Source: SIG607 sp036307305
GTDB lineage: Bacteria > Bacillota > Clostridia > Oscillospirales > Acutalibacteraceae
Direction of reading: 5' to 3'
Assembly: GCA_036307305.1 (NCBI GenBank)
Contig: JAXJXV010000014.1
Location: forward strand, 62,001 to 126,000
Length of the DNA stretch: 64,000 bases
A program made the translations under genes and the position numbers. Below the pieces are notes generated by a model. The model searched no databases and was not told the DNA's origin. It worked only from the letters and a program-made list of their open reading frames with translations. Numbering within the stretch: position 1 is the first letter of the stretch; every line of letters begins with the position of its first letter. Of the stretch, positions 52,405 through 60,661 are shown in pieces.

Positions 52405-53304
52405 ATGAAGAATAGCTTAAAAACAATATCACTTTCACTGCTTGTAATGGCGCTTTGGGGTTCGCTTTTTCCTATGGTTAAAATAGGATACAGTGCATTT
52501 AATATCAACTCAGCCTCTATTCCCGATATTATAATGTTTGCGGGTGTGAGGTTCGTTATTTGCGGACTTGTTGTATGTGCATATAGTTATCTTAGAAAAG
52601 AAAGAATTGCTGCCCCAAAGGGTAAAAATATTCTGTATATTTTTATTATGGGACTTTTTTCTATAGTGCTTCATTATGCCTTTACATATATTGGTCTTAG
52701 CTCTACCGATAGCTCGAAAACCGCACTTATAAAGCAATTAGGTGTTCTTATTTACGTGTGTTTTGCTTTTCTGTTTTTCAAAAACGAAAAGTTCAGTGCA
52801 TTGAAAATCGTTGGCGCGGTTATCGGCTTTTGCGGAATAATAGCTATTAATTATAATCCTGACGGAATTAGATTTTCTGTTGGAGATATCCTTATAATTG
52901 CCGCTTCTGTTTGTACCGTTATTTCAAGCATTATAAGTAAAAAATCCGTAGAGGGTAATTCTCCTTTCTGGATAACGGGTATCAGTCAACTGACAGGAGG
53001 CATCATTCTTTTAGTTGCGGCTTTTGTTATGGGGGCAGAGATGCTGACCTTTGATTTTAAATCAATTTTAGTTTTTGCATATATCTGCACAGCATCAATT
53101 TGTGCATATACACTGTGGTATTACGTACTTAAAAACAACAGCTTATCTAAGATGTTTATTATCAAATTTGCCGAGCCGTTATTTGCCTGTATATTCGGTG
53201 CAGTATTTCTTGGCGAAAATATTTTTAAGATTCAGTATTTGTTGGCATTTGTCTTAATATCAACAGGAATTATTTTAGGTAACAGAAGTGAGGTAAGGTC
53301 TTAA
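52405..53304 (+). CDS. EamA-family (DMT) transporter
   Basis: The start is the ATG after GATAGGGAG (MKNSLKTISL), giving 299 residues and ten hydrophobic helices in two EamA repeats. It exports or imports small metabolites. It is the only transporter in the cluster. A 98-bp gap separates it from the lactonase, and it overlaps the next gene by one base. Confidence 0.88.
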   Translation: MKNSLKTISLSLLVMALWGSLFPMVKIGYSAFNINSASIPDIIMFAGVRFVICGLVVCAYSYLRKERIAAPKGKNILYIFIMGLFSIVLHYAFTYIGLSSTDSSKTALIKQLGVLIYVCFAFLFFKNEKFSALKIVGAVIGFCGIIAINYNPDGIRFSVGDILIIAASVCTVISSIISKKSVEGNSPFWITGISQLTGGIILLVAAFVMGAEMLTFDFKSILVFAYICTASICAYTLWYYVLKNNSLSKMFIIKFAEPLFACIFGAVFLGENIFKIQYLLAFVLISTGIILGNRSEVRS

Positions 53305-53951
53305 TGAGTTTAAAAAAGGTTTTATTAATCGGTGATTCAATAAGAATGGGATATGATAAGTACGTAAAGGATTATCTTAAAGATTCTTGCGAAGTTTATT
53401 TCCCAACCGAAAACTGTCGCTTTGCCCAATATGTTTTGAGATGTCTAAGTGACTGGCGAAAAGAATTAAAAATCGGCGAAGAACTTGATTTAATTCATTG
53501 GAATGCAGGTCTTTGGGATACCTTAGAGCAATATGAAGACGGATGTCTTACTCCACCCAAGTTTTATGAATATTTTATTGATAGAATATGCAACCGTATT
53601 AAGATTCTTTTTCCAAAGGCAAAGGTTATTTTCGCTACATCTACACCGATTCTTGAATGTAAAATATATGACCCAAAGATTTTTACTAGAAAAAATGATA
53701 AAATCAGAGAGTATAATGATATAGCTGTTAATGTATGTAAAAAATATGGTTTTGAAATTAATGATTTATATTCTGTAGTTGAAAATGTACCAGAGCTTTA
53801 TTATTCAGATATGACCCATCTTTACACTCCTGAGGGGACTCAGCTTCTTACCGATGCAGTTGTGAAAAAAATTTGCGAGGTGCTGGAAATAGAATATAAA
53901 GAGTTTACCTTAGTGGATTATCAGAATGTGAAAGAGGTTATTGGAATATAA
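53304..53951 (+). CDS. SGNH/GDSL hydrolase
   Basis: The 215-residue protein has block I LLIGDSIRMGY near residues 6-16, block III HWNAGLWDT near 68-76, and the Asp-His pair in YSDMTHLYTPEG near 171-182. There is no signal peptide. It is a second esterase of the cluster, unrelated in sequence to the SASA protein. It is coupled with one-base overlaps to the transporter and the activase. Confidence 0.86.
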   Translation: MSLKKVLLIGDSIRMGYDKYVKDYLKDSCEVYFPTENCRFAQYVLRCLSDWRKELKIGEELDLIHWNAGLWDTLEQYEDGCLTPPKFYEYFIDRICNRIKILFPKAKVIFATSTPILECKIYDPKIFTRKNDKIREYNDIAVNVCKKYGFEINDLYSVVENVPELYYSDMTHLYTPEGTQLLTDAVVKKICEVLEIEYKEFTLVDYQNVKEVIGI

Positions 53952-54820
53952 TGAAGGGTATAATTTCGGATATAAAGAGGTTTGCTGTTCACGATGGTGA
54001 CGGTATCAGAACAACAGTGTTTTTTAAGGGCTGCTCTTTAAAATGTGTGTGGTGTCATAATCCTGAAGGGATTTCGTTTAAACCGCAACTTGCTTACTAT
54101 GAAAACAAGTGTATAGGTTGCGGTGAATGTGCTTCGGTATGTCCTTTTAATGCTCATAAAATCATAGATGGTGGACATTTATTTGAACGTAGTTTATGTA
54201 CAGCGTGCGGAAAATGCGCGGATATATGCTTAGGCTCTGCGCTATCGTTTTATGGTAAAGAGGTAACGGTAAAAGAACTTCTTCCAATATTACTAGAGGA
54301 TAAAGAGTTTTACGAAACATCAGGAGGAGGAATTACTCTTTCGGGTGGAGAATGTCTGTGTCAGGCGGATTTTTGTGCCGAGCTTTTGATAGCCTTGAAA
54401 GAAAACGGCATAAATACAGCGGTTGATACCTGCGGGTTTGTGCCGAGAGATGCTATAGATAAAGTTTTGCAATATACCGATACGTTTCTTTATGACATTA
54501 AAGCAATAGATGAAGACGTACATATTAAATGCACGGGGCAGTCCAACGAATTGATTTTAGAAAATTTTAAATATTTAGACTCTAAAAATAAGGCTATTGA
54601 GGTGCGAATACCTTATGTTCCTGATTTTAACGATAGCCAAATTGATAAAATATCTGATTTTTTAAAAAATTTTAAAAACGTAAAAGCAGTAAAGGTTTTG
54701 CCATACCATAATTATGCAGGTTCGAAATATGATGCTTTGAATATTAAAAATACGTTGCCTGAAAAAATACCGTTAAAAGAAGAAACAGATACAGCACAAA
54801 ATATGTTTAAGCCACAGTGA
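53951..54820 (+). CDS. Glycyl radical enzyme activating enzyme (radical SAM)
   Basis: The 289-residue protein has the radical SAM motif GCSLKCVWCHNPEG (CX3CX2C) near residues 28-41, then two extra ferredoxin-like clusters, CIGCGECASVCP and CTACGKCADIC. The insert is characteristic of activases of dehydratase-type glycyl radical enzymes. It abstracts hydrogen from the glycine of its partner. It ends the second operon and may serve both enzymes at 45445 and 48527, as no other activase is present. Confidence 0.93.
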   Translation: MKGIISDIKRFAVHDGDGIRTTVFFKGCSLKCVWCHNPEGISFKPQLAYYENKCIGCGECASVCPFNAHKIIDGGHLFERSLCTACGKCADICLGSALSFYGKEVTVKELLPILLEDKEFYETSGGGITLSGGECLCQADFCAELLIALKENGINTAVDTCGFVPRDAIDKVLQYTDTFLYDIKAIDEDVHIKCTGQSNELILENFKYLDSKNKAIEVRIPYVPDFNDSQIDKISDFLKNFKNVKAVKVLPYHNYAGSKYDALNIKNTLPEKIPLKEETDTAQNMFKPQ

Positions 54821-54838
54821 TAAACTGTGGCTATTATT
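54810..54838 (+). terminator. Terminator after the activase gene
   Basis: AGCCACAGT and ACTGTGGCT pair around 5 bases; the stem overlaps the stop codon. The T run is short. Confidence 0.7.
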
Positions 54839-54921
54839 GATAATTGAATATAACATATAATGTCGACTTTGTTATTATAATGTGATATACTATAGAAAAC
54901 TATTTTAATGATGGAGATAAT

Positions 54922-55794
54922 ATGAACACAAGACAACAAGATATACTAGCTGATGATAACAAAGTGAGTGTTAATAACGGGGAGATTTTCAGACTTAAAG
55001 CGGTTATTGATACAGCAGGTGAAGAAAAGATTGGTTTTTGAGTGAGAATGGATGATGAAAACGGTAACAAGACTGAAATATATTACGATTCTAAAAAGCA
55101 GAAACTTGTTTTTGATGCAACGAAAAGTGGTAGTAATGAGTGGAACATTGTGGAGGAGGCCGCATCATTACCCGAAGCATACGCTACCTCTTATCTTAAT
55201 TTGTTTATTGAAGGACATCTTGAGAAGGGGCAGACAGCCTTCATACCTGCAGGAGCAAGTGGACTTGCAAGTGTGGCAATACCTATGGCTAAAGCCTTTG
55301 GCGCAAGGGTGATTACGTCGGTATTGTCAGATGAAATTGCAGAGAAAATAAAACCTCTTGGCGCAGATATAATTATTAATTCATCTACACATTGCGTTGA
55401 AGAAGTACTTAAAAAAGAAGAGAAAAAGGGAACACCCGTAAACGTTTCGATGGACTGTCTGTGCGGAGAAACGTTGGGAAAAAGTCTTCCTTATATGGCG
55501 TCAGGCGGATACTGGATAGTTATTTCCACCCTTGCGGGAACAGAGACGAATATACAGTTAAGACCTCTGCTAACTAAGGGGCTTCATCTTGTGGGTTCAA
55601 TGCTGAGAAACCGCAGTCCTGAGTTTAAAGCATATATTTTAAGTGAACTTGTACAAAAGGTATGGCCCAAAATAGAAAAAGGAGAGATTAAACCGTCGGT
55701 ATATAAGGTTTTGTCTATTGAAATGGCACAGCAGGCACACGAAATTTTACAACGAGGAGAAAATATAGGTAAGGTAGTACTTAAAATACAGTAA
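54922..55794 (+). pseudogene. Chimeric pseudogene: GH32 C-terminal-like fragment joined to a quinone oxidoreductase-like fragment
   Basis: An ATG after ATGGAGATAAT starts a frame that hits TGA at 55039 after 39 codons, then continues in the same frame to 55794. The first 70 codons (NNGEIFRLKAVIDTAGEEKIGF, VRMDDENG, KQKLVFDATKSG) resemble the beta-sandwich C-terminus of GH32 fructosidases. From about 55135 the sequence switches to the nucleotide-binding half of a zinc-binding dehydrogenase (EEAASLPEAYATSYL, IPAGASGLASVAIPMAK). The front of the dehydrogenase and all of the GH32 catalytic domain are missing. A GTG at 55042 could start a shortened protein, but without a ribosome site. Confidence 0.72.
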
Positions 55795-55799
55795 TAAGG

Positions 55800-55830
55800 C
55801 GGCATACTTTTTGTGTGCCGTTTTTATTTT
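55800..55830 (+). terminator. Terminator after the chimeric pseudogene
   Basis: CGGCATAC and GTGTGCCG (one T-G pair) form a stem followed by TTTTTATTTT. Confidence 0.8.
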
Positions 55831-55959
55831 TATGACAAAAAAACAGTAACTTTTTGTTTCTTTTTATACTAATTTTGGATTATGAAAATAATTGTTGAAA
55901 TTTATGTATACGCAATATTATAATATATATATATTACCTGTTTTTAGGGGGACTGTATT

Positions 55960-57384
55960 ATGTATACGTTTTCTGCTTCTGCGCCGCTATCTTACGAGGC
56001 TGACGTAATTGTAGTTGGCGGCGGTCTTGCCGGTTGCGGCGCCGCTTTAGCTGCTGCGCGTAACGGTGCAAAAACCTTACTTATTGAAAAAGACGGTATG
56101 CTTGGCGGTATGGCGACTTTAGGTCACGTTTCACCTCTTGATGCCACGCACAAGCTGAACGACGAATCCTTTGGCGGAATTTGCGAAGAGATAGTAGAGG
56201 AAACGAGAAATATGACCCTAAAATACGGTGGCGATAGCTATTTTCTTTTAAAGGTTGCGCCTGAGCTTTTAAGGCTTGTATTACTCAGTAAGCTTAACGA
56301 TGCAGGGGTTGAAATTCTTTTCCACGCTTCCCTTATCGGCGCTCACAGAGAAGACAGAAAAATAGACCATATATATTTGTCAACCAAAAGCGGTATTGAA
56401 GCTGCCAAAGCAAAGGTATATATTGACACAACGGGGGATGCTGACCTTGTAGCCTTTGTAGGTGAGGAATTTGTAAAGGGCAGTGAACCTGGCGTTTTTG
56501 ACCAACTTTATGAGGGTGAGCTTGATAAAATACATTTTAACGAAGGTAAAGACGAAGCCTACGGCGGATATAACAGCGACGGACTTATGCAGCCTGTTTC
56601 CGTAATGTTTACTATGGGTAACGTGGACTGTGAGGTAGCTCAGCAATATGTAAATAAATTTCTCACCTATGCCGACGTAGGAACGACAAAAGAAGAGGTT
56701 ATGAAGCTTTCTTATTTCGGTAAGGTTGGTTTTGAGGATAACGGAGAATATTTGCCCTTGCCTCAAGGCAGAGTGCTTTTTGTTAAACACGGAGTTAAGG
56801 GAAGAAGCGCTCTCATTAATATGTCAAGAGTAATAAACGTAGACGGTACAAACGCAAAGGAACTGAGTAAGGCGGAAAATGATGCACAGATGCAGATTAT
56901 ATATTTGTGCGACTTTTTGAGACGTTTTATACCCGGCTTTGAAAACGCTTATCTACAGGGGTCGTCTCATACTCTTGGAGTAAGAGAAACGCGCCGTCTT
57001 AAAGGTAGATACGTGCTTAAGGGAACTCAGGCAATTTTCTGTGAAAAGTTTGAGGATACCGTTGCAGGTGGCTCTTATATTATTGATATACACGACCCGC
57101 AGGGTAAGAAAAAGGCTATTGGCGGTAGGCTCAAAGGGGATTATTACGATATACCATACGGTTGTCTTGTACCTAAGAATACCGATAATCTGCTTGTGGC
57201 TGGAAGATGTATATCTGTTGACCATATTGCACATTCAAGTACGCGAATTCAGGGAACCTGTGTTATGACGGGACAGGCGGCAGGTACTGCGGCTGCGGTT
57301 TCTGTTAAGGAAAACAAGGGTTGCTATGATATAGACGTTTCAGAGGTTCAAAAAATACTCAGAGAAAGCGGAGTGAATATATAA
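55960..57384 (+). CDS. FAD-dependent oxidoreductase
   Basis: The 474-residue protein has an N-terminal FAD motif VIVVGGGLAGCGAALAAARNG near 15-35 and C-terminal NLLVAGRCISVDHIAHSSTRIQGTC, the same PF12831-like group as the protein at 41907 but without its long C-terminal domain. The substrate is unknown. It starts an operon with a ROK kinase and a SIS isomerase (0-1 bp gaps), pointing to sugar metabolism. Confidence 0.87.
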   Translation: MYTFSASAPLSYEADVIVVGGGLAGCGAALAAARNGAKTLLIEKDGMLGGMATLGHVSPLDATHKLNDESFGGICEEIVEETRNMTLKYGGDSYFLLKVAPELLRLVLLSKLNDAGVEILFHASLIGAHREDRKIDHIYLSTKSGIEAAKAKVYIDTTGDADLVAFVGEEFVKGSEPGVFDQLYEGELDKIHFNEGKDEAYGGYNSDGLMQPVSVMFTMGNVDCEVAQQYVNKFLTYADVGTTKEEVMKLSYFGKVGFEDNGEYLPLPQGRVLFVKHGVKGRSALINMSRVINVDGTNAKELSKAENDAQMQIIYLCDFLRRFIPGFENAYLQGSSHTLGVRETRRLKGRYVLKGTQAIFCEKFEDTVAGGSYIIDIHDPQGKKKAIGGRLKGDYYDIPYGCLVPKNTDNLLVAGRCISVDHIAHSSTRIQGTCVMTGQAAGTAAAVSVKENKGCYDIDVSEVQKILRESGVNI

Positions 57385-58338
57385 ATGATTCTTGTTGGTT
57401 TTGATATCGGTGGGACGAAATGCGCTGTATCTGTGGGTACCTATGAAAACGATGAAATAATTATCGAAAGTAAAGAAGGCTATCCTACTGATTTTTCTAT
57501 AACTCCACAGGAAATGATTTTGAAGATGTGTGACAGTGCAGAAAAATTGCTGTGTGGCAGAAAACCTGATTCTATCGGTATTTCCTGCGGAGGCCCACTT
57601 AATTCTACTAAGGGTGTAATTCTTTCTCCGCCAAATCTGCCAGGTTGGGATGAGATATATGCTGTCGATATTGTTAAAAGCCGATTTGACTGTCCCGTCA
57701 GTCTTGAAAACGACGCTAATGCCTGTGCTTTGGCTGAATGGAAATTCGGTTCGGGAAAGGGAAGCAGTAATATGGCGTTTATGACCTTTGGTACAGGTCT
57801 TGGTGCAGGTCTTATTCTTGACGGCAGACTGTACAGAGGTACCACTGATATGGCGGGTGAGGTAGGGCATATACGTTTAGCCCCCTTCGGACCTATCGGA
57901 TACGGTAAAAGAGGCTCGTTTGAAGGCTTTTGCAGTGGCGCAGGAATAGCTCAGCTTGGCGACACTGTTGCAAAAGAGTATCTGCAAAAGGGAATTAAGC
58001 CATCGTATTATTGTTCTGATAAAATAGCCTCTGCTAAGGAGATTGCACAGGCGGCAAGAGATGGTGACGAAGCAGCTCTTGAGGTATTTAATATTTGCGG
58101 AACAAAGCTTGGCGAAGGTCTTTCTGTAATGATAGATATTCTTAATCTTGAAAGAATAGTTATAGGTAGCATTTTTACTCGTTGTGAGGATTTGTTACGG
58201 GAAGCTATGAATAAAGTAATTGATTACGAGGCACTTTATCACTCGAAAATCTGCTGTCAGGTGCTTCCTGCGGCATTAGGTGAAAAAATAGGTGATTACG
58301 CCGCAGTAGCGATTGCGGTAACTAATTTGGAGGTATAA
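57385..58338 (+). CDS. ROK-family sugar kinase
   Basis: The 317-residue protein has the phosphate loop FDIGGTKCAVSVG near residues 5-17, ENDANACALAE near 110-120 and FGTGLGAGLILDGRL near 133-147. After GEVGHIRLAPFGP the family's zinc motif (CxCGxxGC) is replaced by IGYGKRGS, so the structural zinc of most ROK kinases seems absent. It probably phosphorylates a hexose or amino sugar. It directly follows the FAD gene and precedes the SIS isomerase. Confidence 0.87.
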   Translation: MILVGFDIGGTKCAVSVGTYENDEIIIESKEGYPTDFSITPQEMILKMCDSAEKLLCGRKPDSIGISCGGPLNSTKGVILSPPNLPGWDEIYAVDIVKSRFDCPVSLENDANACALAEWKFGSGKGSSNMAFMTFGTGLGAGLILDGRLYRGTTDMAGEVGHIRLAPFGPIGYGKRGSFEGFCSGAGIAQLGDTVAKEYLQKGIKPSYYCSDKIASAKEIAQAARDGDEAALEVFNICGTKLGEGLSVMIDILNLERIVIGSIFTRCEDLLREAMNKVIDYEALYHSKICCQVLPAALGEKIGDYAAVAIAVTNLEV

Positions 58339-58339
58339 A

Positions 58340-58972
58340 ATGAACCATATAGAACTTCTTATTCAAAGATATGAAAATTTAAAAAGCTGTCAGACGGATA
58401 TAGAGTCTGCCTGTGAGGAAATTATTTCAGCATTTGAAAGAGGTAACAAGCTTCTAATTTGCGGAAACGGCGGAAGTTGCAGCGACTCTTATCATATTGC
58501 AGGTGAGCTTATGAAAGGCTTTCTTAAAAAGCGTCCTGTCAGTGAAACCGAAAAAAATGAAATGAAAAAAAGAGAGCCGTCTCTCTCCGATGATACTCTT
58601 TCAAAGCTTCAAAAGGGATTGCCTACAGTAGTTCTCAGCGACCTTGTTGCTCTTAATACTGCATTTGCAAATGACGTGGACCCAAATCTCATGTTCGCTC
58701 AACAGCTTTTCGGACTTGGCAAGGAGGGTGACGTGCTTCTGGGTATTAGTACGTCGGGTAATGCCAAAAACGTAGCTGAGGCTGTAAGGGTGGCTAAGGC
58801 TATGGGCATAAAGGTTGTCGGTCTTACAGGAGGTAAGGGCGGATTACTTAAAGAACTTTCTGACGTTAGCATCATTGTTCCCGAAAGTGAAACCTATAAG
58901 GTACAGGAACTTCATCTTCCCGTGTATCACGCAATTTGCGCTACTGCAGAGGAACATTTCTTTAAAGAATAA
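58340..58972 (+). CDS. SIS-domain phosphosugar isomerase (GmhA-like)
   Basis: The 210-residue protein resembles sedoheptulose-7-phosphate isomerase GmhA: CGNGGSCSDSYHIAGEL near residues 40-56, SDLVALNTAFANDV, ISTSGNAKNV near 136-145 and the C-terminal QELHLPVYHAICATAE. It carries an extra charged insert (about residues 66-90). With the ROK kinase it probably handles a phosphorylated sugar. No other LPS or S-layer heptose genes are near, so a heptose role is unproven. Confidence 0.85.
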   Translation: MNHIELLIQRYENLKSCQTDIESACEEIISAFERGNKLLICGNGGSCSDSYHIAGELMKGFLKKRPVSETEKNEMKKREPSLSDDTLSKLQKGLPTVVLSDLVALNTAFANDVDPNLMFAQQLFGLGKEGDVLLGISTSGNAKNVAEAVRVAKAMGIKVVGLTGGKGGLLKELSDVSIIVPESETYKVQELHLPVYHAICATAEEHFFKE

Positions 58973-58988
58973 CTAATATAAATAAAAT

Positions 58989-59027
58989 AAAACCTCAACG
59001 AATTTTTCTTCGTTGAGGTTTTTATTG
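58989..59027. terminator. Bidirectional terminator
   Basis: AACCTCAACGA and TCGTTGAGGTT form an 11-bp stem with T runs on both sides, between the ROK/SIS operon and the - strand coaD operon. Confidence 0.9.
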
Positions 59028-59037
59028 TTTGAAAAAA

Positions 59038-59496
59038 TTAATCCTTTTTAACGGGTGGCTGAGCCTTAAGAGAAGCTCTGGTCTTTCTGATTTCACCGAG
59101 ATTAGCAGTCAGACCCTCGTCGGCTCTGCGCATAATGTCATCAACAAAATCCTGAGCAGCTTTGCGCATTTCACGGCTTTTAGCCTGAGCGTTTGCAATG
59201 ATTTCCTGTGCTTTTTCCTGTGCAAGACGGGTGATTTCCTGTTCTGCAACCTTAGCCTTGGCTTGTTCCTCAGCAGAACGAACAAGACTGTCAGCTTCCT
59301 GTTTTGCATTGCTGATTATGTTTGCTCTGTCGGTAACGATACCGCGAGCCTGTTTGATTTCGTTGGGAATGTTAAGACGGATTTCGTCAATAACAGCTCT
59401 CAACTTTTCGATGTCGACAAGTACCTTTTTGCCGGGCATTTTAATTCCGCCCTCAAGAACTTCGTCAAACTGTTCAAGTAATTCTTCTAAGTTCAT
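59038..59496 (-). CDS. Coiled-coil protein encoded next to coaD
   Basis: The 152-residue, highly charged, helical protein has a long coiled coil (about 60-130; AKQEADSLVRSAEEQAKAKV...) resembling ATP synthase subunit b/H-type stalks. Proteins like this next to coaD are widespread in clostridia and have no known function. It has no membrane segment. It lies 6 bp after coaD, so it is probably co-transcribed. The ribosome site is a weak AAAGGATAG. Confidence 0.8.
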   Translation of the reverse strand: MNLEELLEQFDEVLEGGIKMPGKKVLVDIEKLRAVIDEIRLNIPNEIKQARGIVTDRANIISNAKQEADSLVRSAEEQAKAKVAEQEITRLAQEKAQEIIANAQAKSREMRKAAQDFVDDIMRRADEGLTANLGEIRKTRASLKAQPPVKKD

Positions 59497-59502
59497 TTTT
59501 AT

Positions 59503-59988
59503 CTATCCTTTCAGTCTATTAATTATTTGTTTATGAATGATATCAGGAACAAAGCCGCTGATGTCACCGCCCATAGAAGCTATTTGTCTTACCATACTTG
59601 AGCTTAAATACATATTTTCCGCTTTAGTGGTAAGGAAGAGTGTTTCAACGTCGGGATTTAGCTTTGAGTTGGTAAGAGCCATCTGAAATTCGTATTCAAA
59701 ATCAGAAAGAGCGCGAAGACCTTTAATAATAGCACCTGCATTTTTTTCCTTTGCATAGTCTGCAAGTAAACCGTCGGAAAATTCAACGTAAATATTATCA
59801 AGGTCTTTTGTGCATTGGCGAATAAGCTCAACACGTTCTTCGGGAGAAAAAGAACACTTCTTTGACGGATTTACCATTACTACGACGATAAGCTTATCAA
59901 AAATTTTTGCGGCGCGGTGAATAATATCAAGATGACCGAGTGTAATCGGGTCAAAGCTGCCGGGATAAATTGCTGTTTCAGTTTTCAT
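59503..59988 (-). CDS. coaD: Phosphopantetheine adenylyltransferase CoaD
   Basis: The start is the ATG (MKTETAIYPGSF) 6 bases after GAGGAGG; two ATGs precede it in the same run. The protein has 161 residues. YPGSFDPITLGHLDII carries the nucleotidyltransferase TxGH-type motif, and SSSMVRQIA is the C-terminal signature. It makes dephospho-CoA from phosphopantetheine. Its start overlaps rsmD by 11 bp, the typical ylbH-coaD order. Confidence 0.96.
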   Translation of the reverse strand: MKTETAIYPGSFDPITLGHLDIIHRAAKIFDKLIVVVMVNPSKKCSFSPEERVELIRQCTKDLDNIYVEFSDGLLADYAKEKNAGAIIKGLRALSDFEYEFQMALTNSKLNPDVETLFLTTKAENMYLSSSMVRQIASMGGDISGFVPDIIHKQIINRLKG

Positions 59989-60532
59989 CATCATCCTCCT
60001 CGACAGAGTATTTACTGACAATTATGTTGGAAAAACGGTACTCTTTAATCTTTTTCAGTGAACCGTAGTTATCACTGAGCTTAATATCCTTAGGATGCTC
60101 ACACATAACCTTGCCGTAGGGCTTCATAATCCTAGGTAATGCATTAAGAACCTCTTCGTAATAGCCGTTATGATAGGGAGGGTCAAGAAAACAAATGTCG
60201 AATTTTTCACCGTTTATACCAAGTATGGTGGAAAAATCAGTTTTAAAAACCTGAGCCTTGTCTTTAAGCTTAGCATTTTCAAGATTTTTGTTTATTATTT
60301 CAAAAGCATCCTTTGAGTTATCACAAAAAACAGCAGATAAGGCGCCTCTGCTTAAAGCTTCAATGCCCATTTGTCCGCTACCTGCAAAAAGGTCGAGAAC
60401 CCTTGAATTTTCGAGTTCAAATTGTATTGAACTGAAAATAGCTTCTTTTACCTTTTCGGTGGTAGGTCTTATATCCTGTCCGTTGGGGGAAAGAAGTCTT
60501 GTCCCTCTTGCAGAACCGGTAATAACACGCAT
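59978..60532 (-). CDS. rsmD: 16S rRNA (guanine-N2)-methyltransferase RsmD
   Basis: The 184-residue protein begins MRVITGSARGTRL and has the SAM motif LDLFAGSGQMGIEALSRG near residues 45-62 and the catalytic FLDPPYHNG near 114-122. It methylates G966 of 16S rRNA in E. coli. It is coupled to coaD. The first gene of this - strand operon has about 130 bp of AT-rich upstream sequence. Confidence 0.95.
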   Translation of the reverse strand: MRVITGSARGTRLLSPNGQDIRPTTEKVKEAIFSSIQFELENSRVLDLFAGSGQMGIEALSRGALSAVFCDNSKDAFEIINKNLENAKLKDKAQVFKTDFSTILGINGEKFDICFLDPPYHNGYYEEVLNALPRIMKPYGKVMCEHPKDIKLSDNYGSLKKIKEYRFSNIIVSKYSVEEDDDEN

Positions 60533-60625
60533 ACAAAAACTCCAATATATATTTACTTATAATATATTATCACACTAAACCTATGGTTTTGTCAATAGAA
60601 ATTTGTCTGAATTTGAAAAATAATT

Positions 60626-60656
60626 AAAAAACAGCAGTTGTGGACTGCTGTTTAAT
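60626..60656 (-). terminator. Terminator after the IMP dehydrogenase gene
   Basis: On the - strand AAACAGCAGT and ACTGCTGTTT form a stem followed by a T run; it begins just after the IMPDH stop. Confidence 0.85.
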
Positions 60657-60661
60657 GTTTG

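Noticed and set aside
55039..55041. TGA read as selenocysteine or tryptophan in the chimeric frame
   Set aside because: Both flanking fragments are truncated, no SECIS-like stem is evident, and TGA is used as a normal stop elsewhere (for example at 4140). A decayed gene explains it better.
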